DNA of 63,439 nucleotides from Pseudomonadota bacterium (GTDB lineage: Bacteria; Pseudomonadota; Alphaproteobacteria; Rhodospirillales; Magnetospirillaceae). The notes beneath the pieces were generated by a model. The model did not search any database. It was not told the DNA's origin and was given only the letters and a program-made list of their open reading frames with translations. The position numbers and the translations under genes were made by a program. Each line of letters opens with the position of its first letter. Position 1 is the stretch's first letter. Where the stretch lies: contig JAEXAH010000106.1 of NCBI GenBank assembly GCA_023458315.1, forward strand, positions 1-63,439, given 5' to 3'. Below are positions 44,260 through 53,432 of this stretch, in pieces.

Positions 44260-44694
44260 GTGGCTGGGGAAACGGGGGACAAGGACGGACGCACGGGCCG
44301 CACCGACGCGGTGGACGCCCATGTGGGCCAGCGCATCCGCGCCCGGCGCGTGATTCTGGGCTACAGCCAGGAAAAGCTGGCCTGCGCCCTGGGGCTGACC
44401 TTTCAGCAGGTGCAGAAATACGAAAAAGGCGCCAACCGGGTCGGCGCCTCGCGTTTGTTCGACCTGGCCCGCGTTCTGGAAGTGCCGATCGGTTATTTCT
44501 TCGACGGCCTGGTCCCGGAACCGCCCGCGCCGCCGCGCGATGTGCCGACCTGGCCGGAAACCGAGGCGGGGCTGAAGCGCGAAACCCTGGACCTGCTGCG
44601 CGCCTATAACAGCATTCCCGATCCGGTGGTCCGCCGCCGGGTATTCGATTTGGCCCGTACCCTGGCCGACGTCAGCCCGCCCGTTCCCCGCTGA
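44260..44694 (+). CDS. XRE-family helix-turn-helix regulator (paralogue 1)
   Basis: A 144-residue DNA-binding protein. The HTH covers about residues 20-80: HVGQRIRARRVILGYSQEKLACALGL, then TFQQVQKYEKGANRVGASRLFDLARVL. The C-terminal helical part has KRETLDLLRAYNSIPDPVVRRRVFDLARTL. GTG 44260 is a likely start; the frame opens at a TTG at 44227. A second, very similar gene lies on the opposite strand at 45106. Such proteins are common in Alphaproteobacteria and can act as cell-cycle or metabolic repressors. Targets unknown. Confidence 0.85.
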   Translation: MAGETGDKDGRTGRTDAVDAHVGQRIRARRVILGYSQEKLACALGLTFQQVQKYEKGANRVGASRLFDLARVLEVPIGYFFDGLVPEPPAPPRDVPTWPETEAGLKRETLDLLRAYNSIPDPVVRRRVFDLARTLADVSPPVPR

Positions 44695-44697
44695 GGT

Positions 44698-44898
44698 TCA
44701 GCGGCGGCGGTCGTCCATATCCACGTCCACCGCCGTCAGCGCCAGTTCGATCATCATGGCGGTGTTTTCCAGCCCGTCGGCACGGGCGCAGGCCAGCAGG
44801 CGGTTCAGACCGGCCTTCAGCCCCTGTCCCGCCGCGTCCATGTCGCTCAGCCGCGACATTCCTTCCAGACGCGGCCTGACATAAATCACGTTGCTCAT
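44698..44898 (-). CDS. small conserved-looking protein (66 residues)
   Basis: The protein starts MSNVIYVRPRLEGMSRL and continues with an amphipathic helix (GLKAGLNRLLACARADGLENTAMMIELALTAVDVDM). I do not recognise it. A good ribosome site, GGGGGAGCGG, precedes the ATG. It lies between the two XRE paralogues and converges with the first, only 3 bp apart. A short regulatory partner of the XRE proteins is conceivable but unproven. Confidence 0.65.
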   Translation of the reverse strand: MSNVIYVRPRLEGMSRLSDMDAAGQGLKAGLNRLLACARADGLENTAMMIELALTAVDVDMDDRRR

Positions 44899-45051
44899 CC
44901 GCTCCCCCGTTCGCCTTGTTGGCGGTTGGCTCCGATTGTGCTCCGGAGCGCCTAGAGTGCGACCTCGGACGGGGTTGCGCAAACAATTTTTTCATGCCGC
45001 TACAACATGAAAAACAGCCATTGAGTGTAGCTGAAAAACGTCACGCGGCGA

Positions 45052-45082
45052 CAAAAAAATCCCGGCCATTTCTGGCCGGGAT
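45052..45082 (-). terminator. rho-independent terminator after XRE paralogue 2
   Basis: On the minus strand ATCCCGGCCA-GAAA-TGGCCGGGAT followed by TTTTTTT, 23 bases past the stop codon. Confidence 0.9.
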
Positions 45083-45105
45083 CAAGATCGCACACCGGAA
45101 CAGAC

Positions 45106-45588
45106 TCATTCCTCGAAGCTGAGGCCCAGCGCCTTGGCCAGATCCAGGACGCGGCGGCGCACCTGGGGGTCGCTGATGCGGTAATAGGCCCGCACCAGTT
45201 CCAGGGTTTCGCGCTTGGTCATGGGGTCCATGTCCATGGCGGCCGGCTCTTCCGCCAGACCCGAGATCAGACGGGGAGACAGCGCCTCCACCTCCTCGGA
45301 CATGTCGTCGAAAAAGAAGCTGACGGGAACATCGAGAACACGCGACAGATCGAACAGGCGCGACGCGCCGACCCGGTTGGCGCCGCGCTCGTACTTCTGG
45401 ACCTGCTGGAAGGTCAGGCCCAGGGCCTCGCCCAGCTTTTCCTGGCTCATGCCAAGCAGGGTCCGGCGCAGGCGCACACGGGCGCCCACATGCACATCGA
45501 TGGGATTGGGCTTGCCCGAAGGCGTGCGGCCACGGCTGGAGTGGCGACGGGTAGTGGTTTTTTCGGCCAATTTGGCGGTAGCAGTCAT
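45106..45588 (-). CDS. XRE-family helix-turn-helix regulator (paralogue 2)
   Basis: A 160-residue regulator with HVGARVRLRRTLLGMSQEKLGEALGL, then TFQQVQKYERGANRVGASRLFDLSRVL and DVPVSFFFDD, nearly the same HTH as the gene at 44260. The C-terminal KRETLELVRAYYRISDPQVRRRVLDLAKAL is also shared. The N-terminal 40 residues are basic and Ser/Thr-rich. ATG 45588 follows AGGATGTTTCA. It is divergent from nifJ with 344 bp between and could regulate it. Its terminator is strong. Confidence 0.9.
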   Translation of the reverse strand: MTATAKLAEKTTTRRHSSRGRTPSGKPNPIDVHVGARVRLRRTLLGMSQEKLGEALGLTFQQVQKYERGANRVGASRLFDLSRVLDVPVSFFFDDMSEEVEALSPRLISGLAEEPAAMDMDPMTKRETLELVRAYYRISDPQVRRRVLDLAKALGLSFEE

Positions 45589-45932
45589 TGAAACATCCTG
45601 TAACACAGCGCCCCAGTTGCATAGTGTCATAACCCTACCCCCGGAAGCAACTCATTGTTGTGACTTCATATGGAATTACAAGACCTTATCCCAAAGTAGC
45701 ACCGCGACATCTCGCGTCTAGGATGTACGCACAGGTGCCGTCACAAGAGGTCACACAATCTTCTTTTTACGCTGAGAACAATTCTCAAATATTCAATTTC
45801 GGCGGGTCAGGTATTGCCCTAAACTGACTTGCAGGATTGCCTGCGCGGTGCCTATGCTGCCGACTATCGGTATGCCCATGACAATCAATGGAAATATGTC
45901 CTTTGGTTGGGTATCAACAGCAGGCGGACGAC
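45589..45932. other. divergent regulatory region between XRE paralogue 2 and nifJ
   Basis: 344 bases without a gene, AT-richer than the surroundings. They hold a Fur-box-like palindrome at 45773-45787 and AT-rich stretches fit for promoters of both flanking genes. I see no clear -35/-10 pair. Confidence 0.6.
45773..45787. promoter_or_regulatory. Fur-box-like palindrome upstream of nifJ
   Basis: TGAGAAC-A-ATTCTCA, a 7-1-7 dyad with one imperfect pair; the right half is exactly the TGAGAAT type of the Fur consensus TGATAAT-A-ATTATCA family. It lies 146 bp before the nifJ ATG and 185 bp before the XRE gene's ATG. Confidence 0.5.
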
Positions 45933-48900
45933 ATGGCGAAACGGAAACTCATCACCGTCGACGGTAACGAGGCGTGCGCCTCGGTGGCCTATCGCGTCAG
46001 CGAAGTGGCGGCCATCTATCCGATCACCCCTTCCTCGACCATGGGCGAGCTTGCCGACCAGTGGGCGTCCGAGGGCAAGCCCAATTTGTGGGGCGCAGTC
46101 CCCGACGTGGCCGAGATGCAGCACGAGGGCGGCGCCGCCGGTGCCGTGCACGGCGCGTTGCAGGCGGGCGCGCTGGCGACCACCTTCACCGCGTCGCAGG
46201 GCCTGCTGCTGATGATCCCCAACATGTACAAGATCGCCGGCGAGTTGACGGCGTTCACCATGCATGTGTCGGCCCGCACCATCGCCACCCACGCGCTGTC
46301 CATCTTCGGCGACCATTCCGACGTCATGGCCTGTCGCCAGACCGGCTTCGCCATGCTGGCGGCGGGCAGCGTGCAGGAGGCCCACGACATGGCGGCCATC
46401 GCGCACGCCACCACGCTGAAGGCGCGGGTGCCGTTCCTGCATTTCTTCGACGGCTTCCGCACCTCGCACGAGGTGGCGAAGATCGAGGAACTGACCGATG
46501 CCGATCTGCGCACCCTGATCGACGAGGATCTGATCACCGCGCACCGCCACCGCGCCATCAGCCCCGACCATCCGGTGCTGCGCGGGTCGTCGCAGAATCC
46601 CGACACCTTCTTCCAGATGCAGGAAGCGCGCAATCCGTGGTACCTGGCCTGTCCCGGTCTGGTGCAGGAAAGCATGGATGCCTTCGCCAAGCTGACCGGC
46701 CGCGCCTATAAGCTGTTCGACTATCACGGCGCCGCCGACGCCGACCGGGTGATCGTGATCATGGGATCGGGCGCCGAGACGGTGCACGAGACGGTGGACG
46801 CCCTGAACGCCCAAGGCGCACGCCTGGGCGTGCTGAAGGTGCGGCTGTACCGTCCGTTCTCGCTGGACGCGCTGGTGGCGGCGCTGCCGACCACCGTGCG
46901 CGCCATCGCCGTGCTGGACCGCTGCAAGGAACCGGGCGCCCTGGGCGAGCCGCTGTACCTGGACGTGGTCGCCGCCCTGGCCCAGGCCAAGGCGCAGGGC
47001 CTGCGCGCCACCGCCGCCGATCCGGTGGTGGTGGGCGGCCGCTATGGTCTGGCCAGCAAGGAATTCACCCCGGCCATGGTCAAGGCGGTCTATGACGAAC
47101 TGGCCGCCGCCAGGCCGCGCCACGGCTTCACAATCGGCATCATGGACGACGTCACCCACCTGTCGCTGCCGGTGGACGACGGCTTCCACCTGCCCGCCGG
47201 TCCGGTGAAAAGCGCGCTGTTCTTCGGCCTGGGCGCCGACGGCACGGTGGGCGCCAACAAGAATTCCATCAAGATCATCGCCGAGCAGGCCGGGTTCCAC
47301 GGCCAGGGTTATTTCGTCTACGATTCCAAGAAGTCGGGCGCGGTGACGATCTCGCACCTGCGCTTCAGCCCCGAGCCGATCCGCAGCGCCTATCTGCTGG
47401 CCGAGGCGGATTTCGTCGCCTGTCACCATTTCGTGTTCCTGGACAAGTACGACGTGCTGGAACACGCCCGCCCCGGCGCCACCTTCCTGCTCAACTCGCC
47501 CTATTCCAAGGACGAGGTGTGGGACCGGATGCCGCGCGAGGTGCAGCAGGAGATCATCGACAAGAACATCGAGCTGCATGTCATCGACGCCCGCTCGGTC
47601 GCCCTGGCGGCCGGCATGGGCCAACGCATCAACACCATCATGCAGACCTGCTTCTTCGCGCTGTCCGGCGTGCTGCCCAAGGACGAGGCGATCAAGCACA
47701 TCAAGAAGGCCATCGAGAAGACCTATGGCCGCAAATCGGAAAAGCTGGTGGCCAAGAACTTCGCCGCCGTGGATCAGGCGCTGGAGCATCTGCAAAAGGT
47801 CGCCATCCCCGGCACGGTGACGTCGACCCGGGTCAAGCCGCCGATCGTGCCGCAGGAGGCGCCGGAATTCGTGCAGCGCGTCTCGGCCATGATGCTGGCC
47901 AACAAGGGCGATTTGCTGCCGGTTTCCGCCTTCCCGCCGGACGGCACCTGGCCCACCGCCACCGCCCGCTTCGAACGCCGCAACATCGCCGCCGAAATCC
48001 CGGTGTGGGATGCCGGCGTGTGCATCCAGTGCAACAAATGCACCCTGGTCTGCCCGCACGCCGCCATCCGCGTCAAGGTGGCCGAGCCCGCCGCCCTGGG
48101 CGCGGCGCCCGGCAGCCTGAAGCACGTTCCCTACAAGGGCAACGAGTTCAAGGGCGCCGAGTATCTGTTGCAGGTGGCGCCCGAGGATTGCACCGGCTGC
48201 ACGCTGTGCGTCAAGGTCTGCCCCGGCAAGGACAAGAAGGACCCGTCGCGCATCGCCCTGCACATGGCGGACAAGCTGCCGATCCTGGCGGACGAGAAGG
48301 ACAATTGGGACTTCTTCCTGGATCTGCCCGAGGCCGACCGCACCGTGCTGACCGCGCCGACGGTCAAGACCGCGCAGTTCCTGCAACCGCTGTTCGAGTT
48401 CTCGGGCGCCTGCCTGGGCTGTGGCGAGACGCCGTATCTCAAGCTGCTGACCCAGCTTTACGGCGACCGGCTGATGATCGCCAACGCCACCGGCTGCTCG
48501 TCCATCTATGGCGGCAACCTGCCGACCACCCCCTATGCCGTCAACGCCGACGGCCGGGGTCCGGCGTGGTCCAATTCGTTGTTCGAGGACAACGCCGAAT
48601 TCGGCATGGGTTATCGTCTGGCGGTGGATGCCCACAAGGCCCACGCCCGGCAGATGCTGGCCCATCTGGCCAAGGCCGGAAAGGTGCCCGAGCAACTGGC
48701 CGCCGCCCTGACCCACGCCCCCCAGGGCAACGACGCCGAAATCGCCGCCCAGCGCGCCCGGGTGGACGAATTGCGCAAGATCCTGGCCGGTGTGCCCGGC
48801 ATCGAGGCCGCCCGTCTGGCCGACGTGGCCGATTATCTGGTGGAAAAGGTCATCTGGATCATCGGCGGCGACGGCTGGGCCTATGACATCGGCTATGGCG

Positions 48901-49511
48901 GTCTGGACCACGTCTTCGCGTCGGGCAAGAACGTCAACATCCTGGTGATGGACACCGAGGTCTATTCCAACACCGGCGGTCAGCAATCCAAGGCGACGCC
49001 GCTGGCCGCCACCGCCAAATTCGCGGTGGCGGGCAAGTCGCTGCCCAAGAAGGATCTGGGCATGATGGCCATGGCCTATGGCGACGTCTATGTGGCCAAC
49101 GTCGCCTTTGGGTCCAAGGACGTGCAGACCCAGCGCGCCATCCAGGACGCGGTGGCGTGGCCGGGCGTGTCGCTGATCGTCGCCTATTCCCACTGCATCG
49201 CCCACGGCTATGACCTGTCGCACGGTCTGGACCAGCAGAAGCTGGCGGTGCAATCGGGCTATTGGCCGCTGTATCGCTGGGACCCGCGCAAGCTGGCCAC
49301 CGGCGAGCACCCGCTGACCCTGGACAGCGCCGAACCCACCGGCCACCTGTACGACTTCCTGAAGAACGAGGCCCGCTTCACCATGGTCGAGCGGCACGAC
49401 CCCGACCGCTTCCGCGCCCTGGTGTCGCAGGCCGAAACCGCCATCCATGCCCGCTTCGCCAAGCTGCGCCGCTTTGCCGGTCTGCCCGAGGCGGGGGCGG
49501 CCCAGGAATAA
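45933..49511 (+). CDS. nifJ: pyruvate:ferredoxin (flavodoxin) oxidoreductase
   Basis: A 1192-residue single-chain enzyme, the full fused PFOR length, that converts pyruvate and CoA to acetyl-CoA, CO2 and reduced ferredoxin or flavodoxin. Visible parts: N-terminal TVDGNEACASVAYRVSEVAAIYPITPSSTMGE; two ferredoxin clusters, CIQCNKCTLVCPHAAIR and CTGCTLCVKVCPGKD; a further cluster region ACLGCGETPY with ATGCSSIYGGNLP; and the ThDP site GGDGWAYDIGYGGLDHV, YSNTGGQQSKATP. ATG 45933 matches the family N-terminus; ATG 45888 is in frame upstream. It can supply electrons for nitrogen fixation or fermentative metabolism. A Fur-like site lies upstream. Confidence 0.96.
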   Translation: MAKRKLITVDGNEACASVAYRVSEVAAIYPITPSSTMGELADQWASEGKPNLWGAVPDVAEMQHEGGAAGAVHGALQAGALATTFTASQGLLLMIPNMYKIAGELTAFTMHVSARTIATHALSIFGDHSDVMACRQTGFAMLAAGSVQEAHDMAAIAHATTLKARVPFLHFFDGFRTSHEVAKIEELTDADLRTLIDEDLITAHRHRAISPDHPVLRGSSQNPDTFFQMQEARNPWYLACPGLVQESMDAFAKLTGRAYKLFDYHGAADADRVIVIMGSGAETVHETVDALNAQGARLGVLKVRLYRPFSLDALVAALPTTVRAIAVLDRCKEPGALGEPLYLDVVAALAQAKAQGLRATAADPVVVGGRYGLASKEFTPAMVKAVYDELAAARPRHGFTIGIMDDVTHLSLPVDDGFHLPAGPVKSALFFGLGADGTVGANKNSIKIIAEQAGFHGQGYFVYDSKKSGAVTISHLRFSPEPIRSAYLLAEADFVACHHFVFLDKYDVLEHARPGATFLLNSPYSKDEVWDRMPREVQQEIIDKNIELHVIDARSVALAAGMGQRINTIMQTCFFALSGVLPKDEAIKHIKKAIEKTYGRKSEKLVAKNFAAVDQALEHLQKVAIPGTVTSTRVKPPIVPQEAPEFVQRVSAMMLANKGDLLPVSAFPPDGTWPTATARFERRNIAAEIPVWDAGVCIQCNKCTLVCPHAAIRVKVAEPAALGAAPGSLKHVPYKGNEFKGAEYLLQVAPEDCTGCTLCVKVCPGKDKKDPSRIALHMADKLPILADEKDNWDFFLDLPEADRTVLTAPTVKTAQFLQPLFEFSGACLGCGETPYLKLLTQLYGDRLMIANATGCSSIYGGNLPTTPYAVNADGRGPAWSNSLFEDNAEFGMGYRLAVDAHKAHARQMLAHLAKAGKVPEQLAAALTHAPQGNDAEIAAQRARVDELRKILAGVPGIEAARLADVADYLVEKVIWIIGGDGWAYDIGYGGLDHVFASGKNVNILVMDTEVYSNTGGQQSKATPLAATAKFAVAGKSLPKKDLGMMAMAYGDVYVANVAFGSKDVQTQRAIQDAVAWPGVSLIVAYSHCIAHGYDLSHGLDQQKLAVQSGYWPLYRWDPRKLATGEHPLTLDSAEPTGHLYDFLKNEARFTMVERHDPDRFRALVSQAETAIHARFAKLRRFAGLPEAGAAQE

Positions 49512-49526
49512 GGGCAGGCGTTGTCA

Positions 49527-49554
49527 GCCCCCTCCCGTTTCGGCGGGAGGGGGC
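49527..49554 (+). terminator. hairpin after nifJ
   Basis: GCCCCCTCCCG-TTTCGG-CGGGAGGGGGC, a perfect 11-bp stem 16 bases after the stop codon. It lacks a T-run, so its strength as a terminator is uncertain. Confidence 0.55.
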
Positions 49555-49615
49555 ATCACCTCCGTGACGGACCAGAAACATTGACGATTTCGGGGAAGCC
49601 GGGCACAGATGGGGC

Positions 49616-50839
49616 ATGACTTGCCCCAGCCCGCCCCCATCCGCGATCGTCATCGGCGCCGGTCCCGCCGGATTGATGGCCGCCGAGCATCTGGCCGCCG
49701 CCGGATTGCCGGTACGGGTGTTCGATGCCATGGCGACCCCGGCCCGCAAATTCCTGCGCGCGGGCATCGGCGGCCTGAACCTGACCCATTCCGAGCCGCT
49801 GGAGCGTTTCGTCGCCCGTTATGGCGCCCAGGCCGAACGCTTCGGCCGCTGGCTGGCGGAATTCGGTCCGCGGCAACAACGGGATTGGGCGGCCGCATTG
49901 GGAATCGAAACCTTCGTCGGCAGTTCCGGTCGGGTCTTTCCCACCGATTTCAAGGCGGCGCCCATGCTGCGCGCCTGGCTGCGCCGTCTGGACGCCCAGG
50001 GCGTGCGCCTGCATTCCCGCCACCGCTGGCTGGGCTGGGACGACGAAGACCGCCACCGCTTCGCCACCCCCCAGGGTGAAATCGCCATCACCGCCACGAT
50101 CACCGTGCTGGCGCTGGGCGGCGGGTCGTGGCCGCAACTGGGATCGGATGGCGGCTGGCTATCGATCCTGGCGGCGGCGGGGGTGCAAATCGCAGCGCTG
50201 AAACCGGCCAATTGCGGGTTCGACGTGGCGTGGAGCGCCCATTTCCGCGACCGCTTCGCCGGGCAGCCGGTCAAGGCGGTGGGGCTTCGGTTCAACGACC
50301 GCGCGCTGAAGGGCGAATTCGTCGTCACCGCCAGCGGCATCGAGGGCAGCGCCGTCTATGCCCTGTCGGCGCCCCTGCGCGATGCCTGTCCCGGCGCGGT
50401 GCTGCTGCTGGATTTGAAACCCGATTGGAGCCGAGACAAGCTGGCCGCCGCCCTGGCCAAGCCGCGCGGCAGCCGGTCGCTGTCACACCATCTGGACCGT
50501 TGTGCCGGAATCAAGGGGGTGGCCGCCGGGCTGCTGCGCGAACTGGCCCACCCCTTGCCCGAGGACGCGGCGGCGCTGGCCGCCACCCTCAAGGCGCTGC
50601 CGCTGCCGCTGCTGCGCCCGCGTCCGCTGGCCGAGGCCATCAGCACGGCGGGCGGCGTGTCGTTCGACGCCGTCACCGACGATCTGATGCTGAAAATCCG
50701 CCCCGGCACCTTCGTGGCGGGCGAAATGCTGGATTGGGAGGCGCCGACCGGCGGCTACCTGCTGACCGGCTGTTTCGCCACCGGCCGCATCGCCGGGCAG
50801 GCGGCGGCCGGGTGGCTCAATACACGCCCTTCGAATTGA
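49616..50839 (+). CDS. FAD-dependent oxidoreductase, HI0933-like flavoprotein
   Basis: A 407-residue flavoprotein. The N-terminal Rossmann motif AIVIGAGPAGLMAAEHLAAAG binds FAD. It has the HI0933-family ARKFLRAGIGGLNLTHSEPLERF, VLALGGGSWPQLGSDG and the C-terminal GGVSFDAVTDDLMLKIRPGTFVAGEMLDWEAPTGGYLLTGCFATG. This family (YhiN/TIGR03862 type) has no firmly assigned reaction. The gene follows nifJ by about 100 bp past a hairpin. Its 3' end overlaps the convergent hemerythrin fusion gene by 23 bp. Confidence 0.88.
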   Translation: MTCPSPPPSAIVIGAGPAGLMAAEHLAAAGLPVRVFDAMATPARKFLRAGIGGLNLTHSEPLERFVARYGAQAERFGRWLAEFGPRQQRDWAAALGIETFVGSSGRVFPTDFKAAPMLRAWLRRLDAQGVRLHSRHRWLGWDDEDRHRFATPQGEIAITATITVLALGGGSWPQLGSDGGWLSILAAAGVQIAALKPANCGFDVAWSAHFRDRFAGQPVKAVGLRFNDRALKGEFVVTASGIEGSAVYALSAPLRDACPGAVLLLDLKPDWSRDKLAAALAKPRGSRSLSHHLDRCAGIKGVAAGLLRELAHPLPEDAAALAATLKALPLPLLRPRPLAEAISTAGGVSFDAVTDDLMLKIRPGTFVAGEMLDWEAPTGGYLLTGCFATGRIAGQAAAGWLNTRPSN

Positions 50840-53432
50840 GGAAGTGGCTGTAGCGCCGGTCGTCGGTGCAGATGTGGTTGACCAGCCATTCCTTGAGGAA
50901 GCCCAGCACCTGGGCACTGTCGGCGCTGCCCGCGTCCTGCAACTGGCGGCGGCGTTCGTCCAGTTGGTCCATCAGCCGGGCATGGCGGGCGCGGTGGCTT
51001 TCCGTCTCGGGATAGGCGTGGCGCAGCATCAGCGCCTCTTCCTCGCCGAAATGGTAGCGCGCGTATTCCGCCATGGCATCCAGCAGCGACAGCACTTCGG
51101 ACAATTCGCGGCCGCCATCCACGGCGTCCAGGATGGCGTTGGCCTGCTCGAACAGGCGGCGGTGCTGGGTGTCCAGCCGCAGCACGTCGACGCGGTATTC
51201 CTCGTGCCATTGCAGCATGACGCGGCCCATGTGCTCGCCCTCGAAGATCGAGGTCATGCGCTTGCCCGACGTCTCGAACAGCTTCCACCGCACCGACGGG
51301 ATGCCCGCCAACAGCGAGGCCGGGATCAGGAAGACGTCGGTGGCCTCGACCGGACGCAGGCGGAACATGCTGGGCGTCCAGAAGATCGCCTGCTCCTCGC
51401 CGAAGAAATCGCCCGGTCCCAGCAATTCCACCACATGGTCGCCCAGGATGCGCGCCACCGCCCCGGCCACCACCAGCGCCACCGCCTCGGGGCCGATGTC
51501 GATGGTTTCGCCCACGTCGAAGCGGCGCAGGGTCATGTCCTTGGCGATGCGGTTCAGGGTGCGGGTGGACACCACCTCGCCGAACAGCCAGGTGCGTTGC
51601 AGGAAGTCGCGGTTCTCGAAAATGCGGGTGATTTCCGAGGACAGGTTGTTGCGGCGCACGAACTCGCCATACAGCGAGCAGGGAATCTCCAGCGCCTTGA
51701 CGAAACCGATGGCGCGGTAGGTTTCCGACACCGCCGAGCCGAACAGCGCCGACAATTCGCCGATCAACGCCCCCGCCGACAGCACCGACCGGCCGCCGCC
51801 GGTCATGTGGATGGCCTCGACGCTGCCCGACAGCAGCAGGAAGATGGACGGCGCGGGCTGGCGTTCCTTGACCAGGATGGTGCCGGGATTGAACGTCACC
51901 ACCGGATTGTTCAGCAGCACGCGGATCTGGTGATGGGCGATGTCGGGGAAATAGCCCATCAGCAATTCATAGGCGGCGCGCCAGATGAAATCGTGGTTGG
52001 ACGGAATCAGCACGTCGATGGTGCCGAACGACGCGGTGGACCCGATGGCCTTTTGCGCGATGGTGTTGCGCGCCGCCGAATGGGCCAGGATGATCTTGCC
52101 CGAGGTATCGTCGCGGAAATCATAGGCGTCGCCGTGGATCATGCCGCCGCCCACGTCCACCTTCTTGATGTCCACCGGGGTGGCGTAATCCTCGACCACC
52201 CGCCGGTACAGCGCCTTCGAGATGCCGGGCTTGTCGTCGTCCTCGGTGATGAAGCCCTTCAGCACCTCCAGGCGACAGATGTCGGCCAGATGGGCATAGG
52301 TGCGGAAGCCGCCTTCCCACAGGGCGCGGAACAGGAACACCGTGGTTTCCACCGGATGGGGCGAGAACAGCGGCTTGACCTCGAGCCCGTCGATGTCGTT
52401 CCACTGATCCTCGACCAGATCGTGGCATTCGAAGTAATCGGCGAAGGCCGCGGGCTCGATGGACAGCAACGCCGCCATCTTGCGCGCCACCGAGGCCCGC
52501 ACCAGCGGCGAGGCGTAGTACTTGATGCGGTGGTCGGCCCGGATCAGCGTGGTCAGGCCCGCGAAATGATCGTCGTGCGAATGGGTGTGGAAGATGCCTT
52601 CGATCTCGTTCACGCCGATGCCCAGCGCGTCCAGCGTGTGCAGGATGTTGGGACCGGCGTCGATCAGATAGACCTTGCCCTGGAACATCAGCACCGCGCC
52701 CATGGAGGCGCGGTTGATGTCCCAGCCGTCGCCTTCGCCGGAATGCACCACCGCGAAATACTCGCGCGGCATGTGGTAGAACCCCAGCGGATAAGGGCAT
52801 TCGTAGGTTTCGAACGGTTGCAGGTTCAAATCCACGGTGACGGAATCGTCGCCGTACAGGAACTCGAACACGTTCAGGCGCAGGCGGCGCACGCGCACGC
52901 CGTTGCGCACCTCCACCGCCTCGCTTTCCACCGCGCGGGTGTCCAGCAGTTCCGAGGGATGGCAGATGCGGCCGAAGGCGAATTTCAGCTTGAGGCGCAT
53001 GCGTTCGCGCGCCTGGTCCGGCGGCAGACCGGCGTCGATCAGCTCGTCCTCGCTGATCAGGCCGTAATTGCCGCGATAGATATATTGCATCTGCGCCAGA
53101 ACCTGTTCCGGCGAGCCGATGATCAGCGGCTTGACCCCGGTGTTGCCGGGGTGGCCGGGGATGATCATGCCCTGGCGGTACAGCATCTGAAGAACCGGGA
53201 ACTCGCCCAGATTGGCGAAGGTGCCGTTCTGCACCATGACGTCGGACAGCAGGATGACGTTGGGGCCGGTTTCAAAGGTCACGCCGCCCACTTCGGTGGG
53301 GGTGATCAGGCCGCGTTTCATCAGGTGCTTGACCGCGTCCGCGGGACAGCCGCACAAAATGCGGATGTCGGCCGACGGCACCTCGACCCACCAGATTCCC
53401 GTGCTGACTTCGATTTTGCGAATCGACTGCAT
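50817..53432 (-). CDS. metallo-beta-lactamase / double cNMP-binding / hemerythrin fusion protein
   Basis: An 871-residue soluble protein with a rare layout. Residues 1-210 are an unassigned domain. Residues about 215-480 are a metallo-beta-lactamase fold with H284, H286, D288 and H289 in FHTHSHDDHFAG, and later H359. Two cyclic-nucleotide-binding-like domains follow: about 505-600 (FNPGTILVKERQPAPSIFLLLSG, LSAGALIGELSALFG) and about 630-715 (FDVGETIDIGP, LGPGDFFGEEQAIF). The C-terminal 130 residues are a bacteriohemerythrin with all iron ligands: H757, H794, E798, H813, H817, H853, D858, at canonical spacing. ATG 53432 is preferred over TTG 53459. Predicted to sense oxygen or nitric oxide and cNMPs. 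Confidence 0.88.
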   Translation of the reverse strand: MQSIRKIEVSTGIWWVEVPSADIRILCGCPADAVKHLMKRGLITPTEVGGVTFETGPNVILLSDVMVQNGTFANLGEFPVLQMLYRQGMIIPGHPGNTGVKPLIIGSPEQVLAQMQYIYRGNYGLISEDELIDAGLPPDQARERMRLKLKFAFGRICHPSELLDTRAVESEAVEVRNGVRVRRLRLNVFEFLYGDDSVTVDLNLQPFETYECPYPLGFYHMPREYFAVVHSGEGDGWDINRASMGAVLMFQGKVYLIDAGPNILHTLDALGIGVNEIEGIFHTHSHDDHFAGLTTLIRADHRIKYYASPLVRASVARKMAALLSIEPAAFADYFECHDLVEDQWNDIDGLEVKPLFSPHPVETTVFLFRALWEGGFRTYAHLADICRLEVLKGFITEDDDKPGISKALYRRVVEDYATPVDIKKVDVGGGMIHGDAYDFRDDTSGKIILAHSAARNTIAQKAIGSTASFGTIDVLIPSNHDFIWRAAYELLMGYFPDIAHHQIRVLLNNPVVTFNPGTILVKERQPAPSIFLLLSGSVEAIHMTGGGRSVLSAGALIGELSALFGSAVSETYRAIGFVKALEIPCSLYGEFVRRNNLSSEITRIFENRDFLQRTWLFGEVVSTRTLNRIAKDMTLRRFDVGETIDIGPEAVALVVAGAVARILGDHVVELLGPGDFFGEEQAIFWTPSMFRLRPVEATDVFLIPASLLAGIPSVRWKLFETSGKRMTSIFEGEHMGRVMLQWHEEYRVDVLRLDTQHRRLFEQANAILDAVDGGRELSEVLSLLDAMAEYARYHFGEEEALMLRHAYPETESHRARHARLMDQLDERRRQLQDAGSADSAQVLGFLKEWLVNHICTDDRRYSHFLNSKGVY

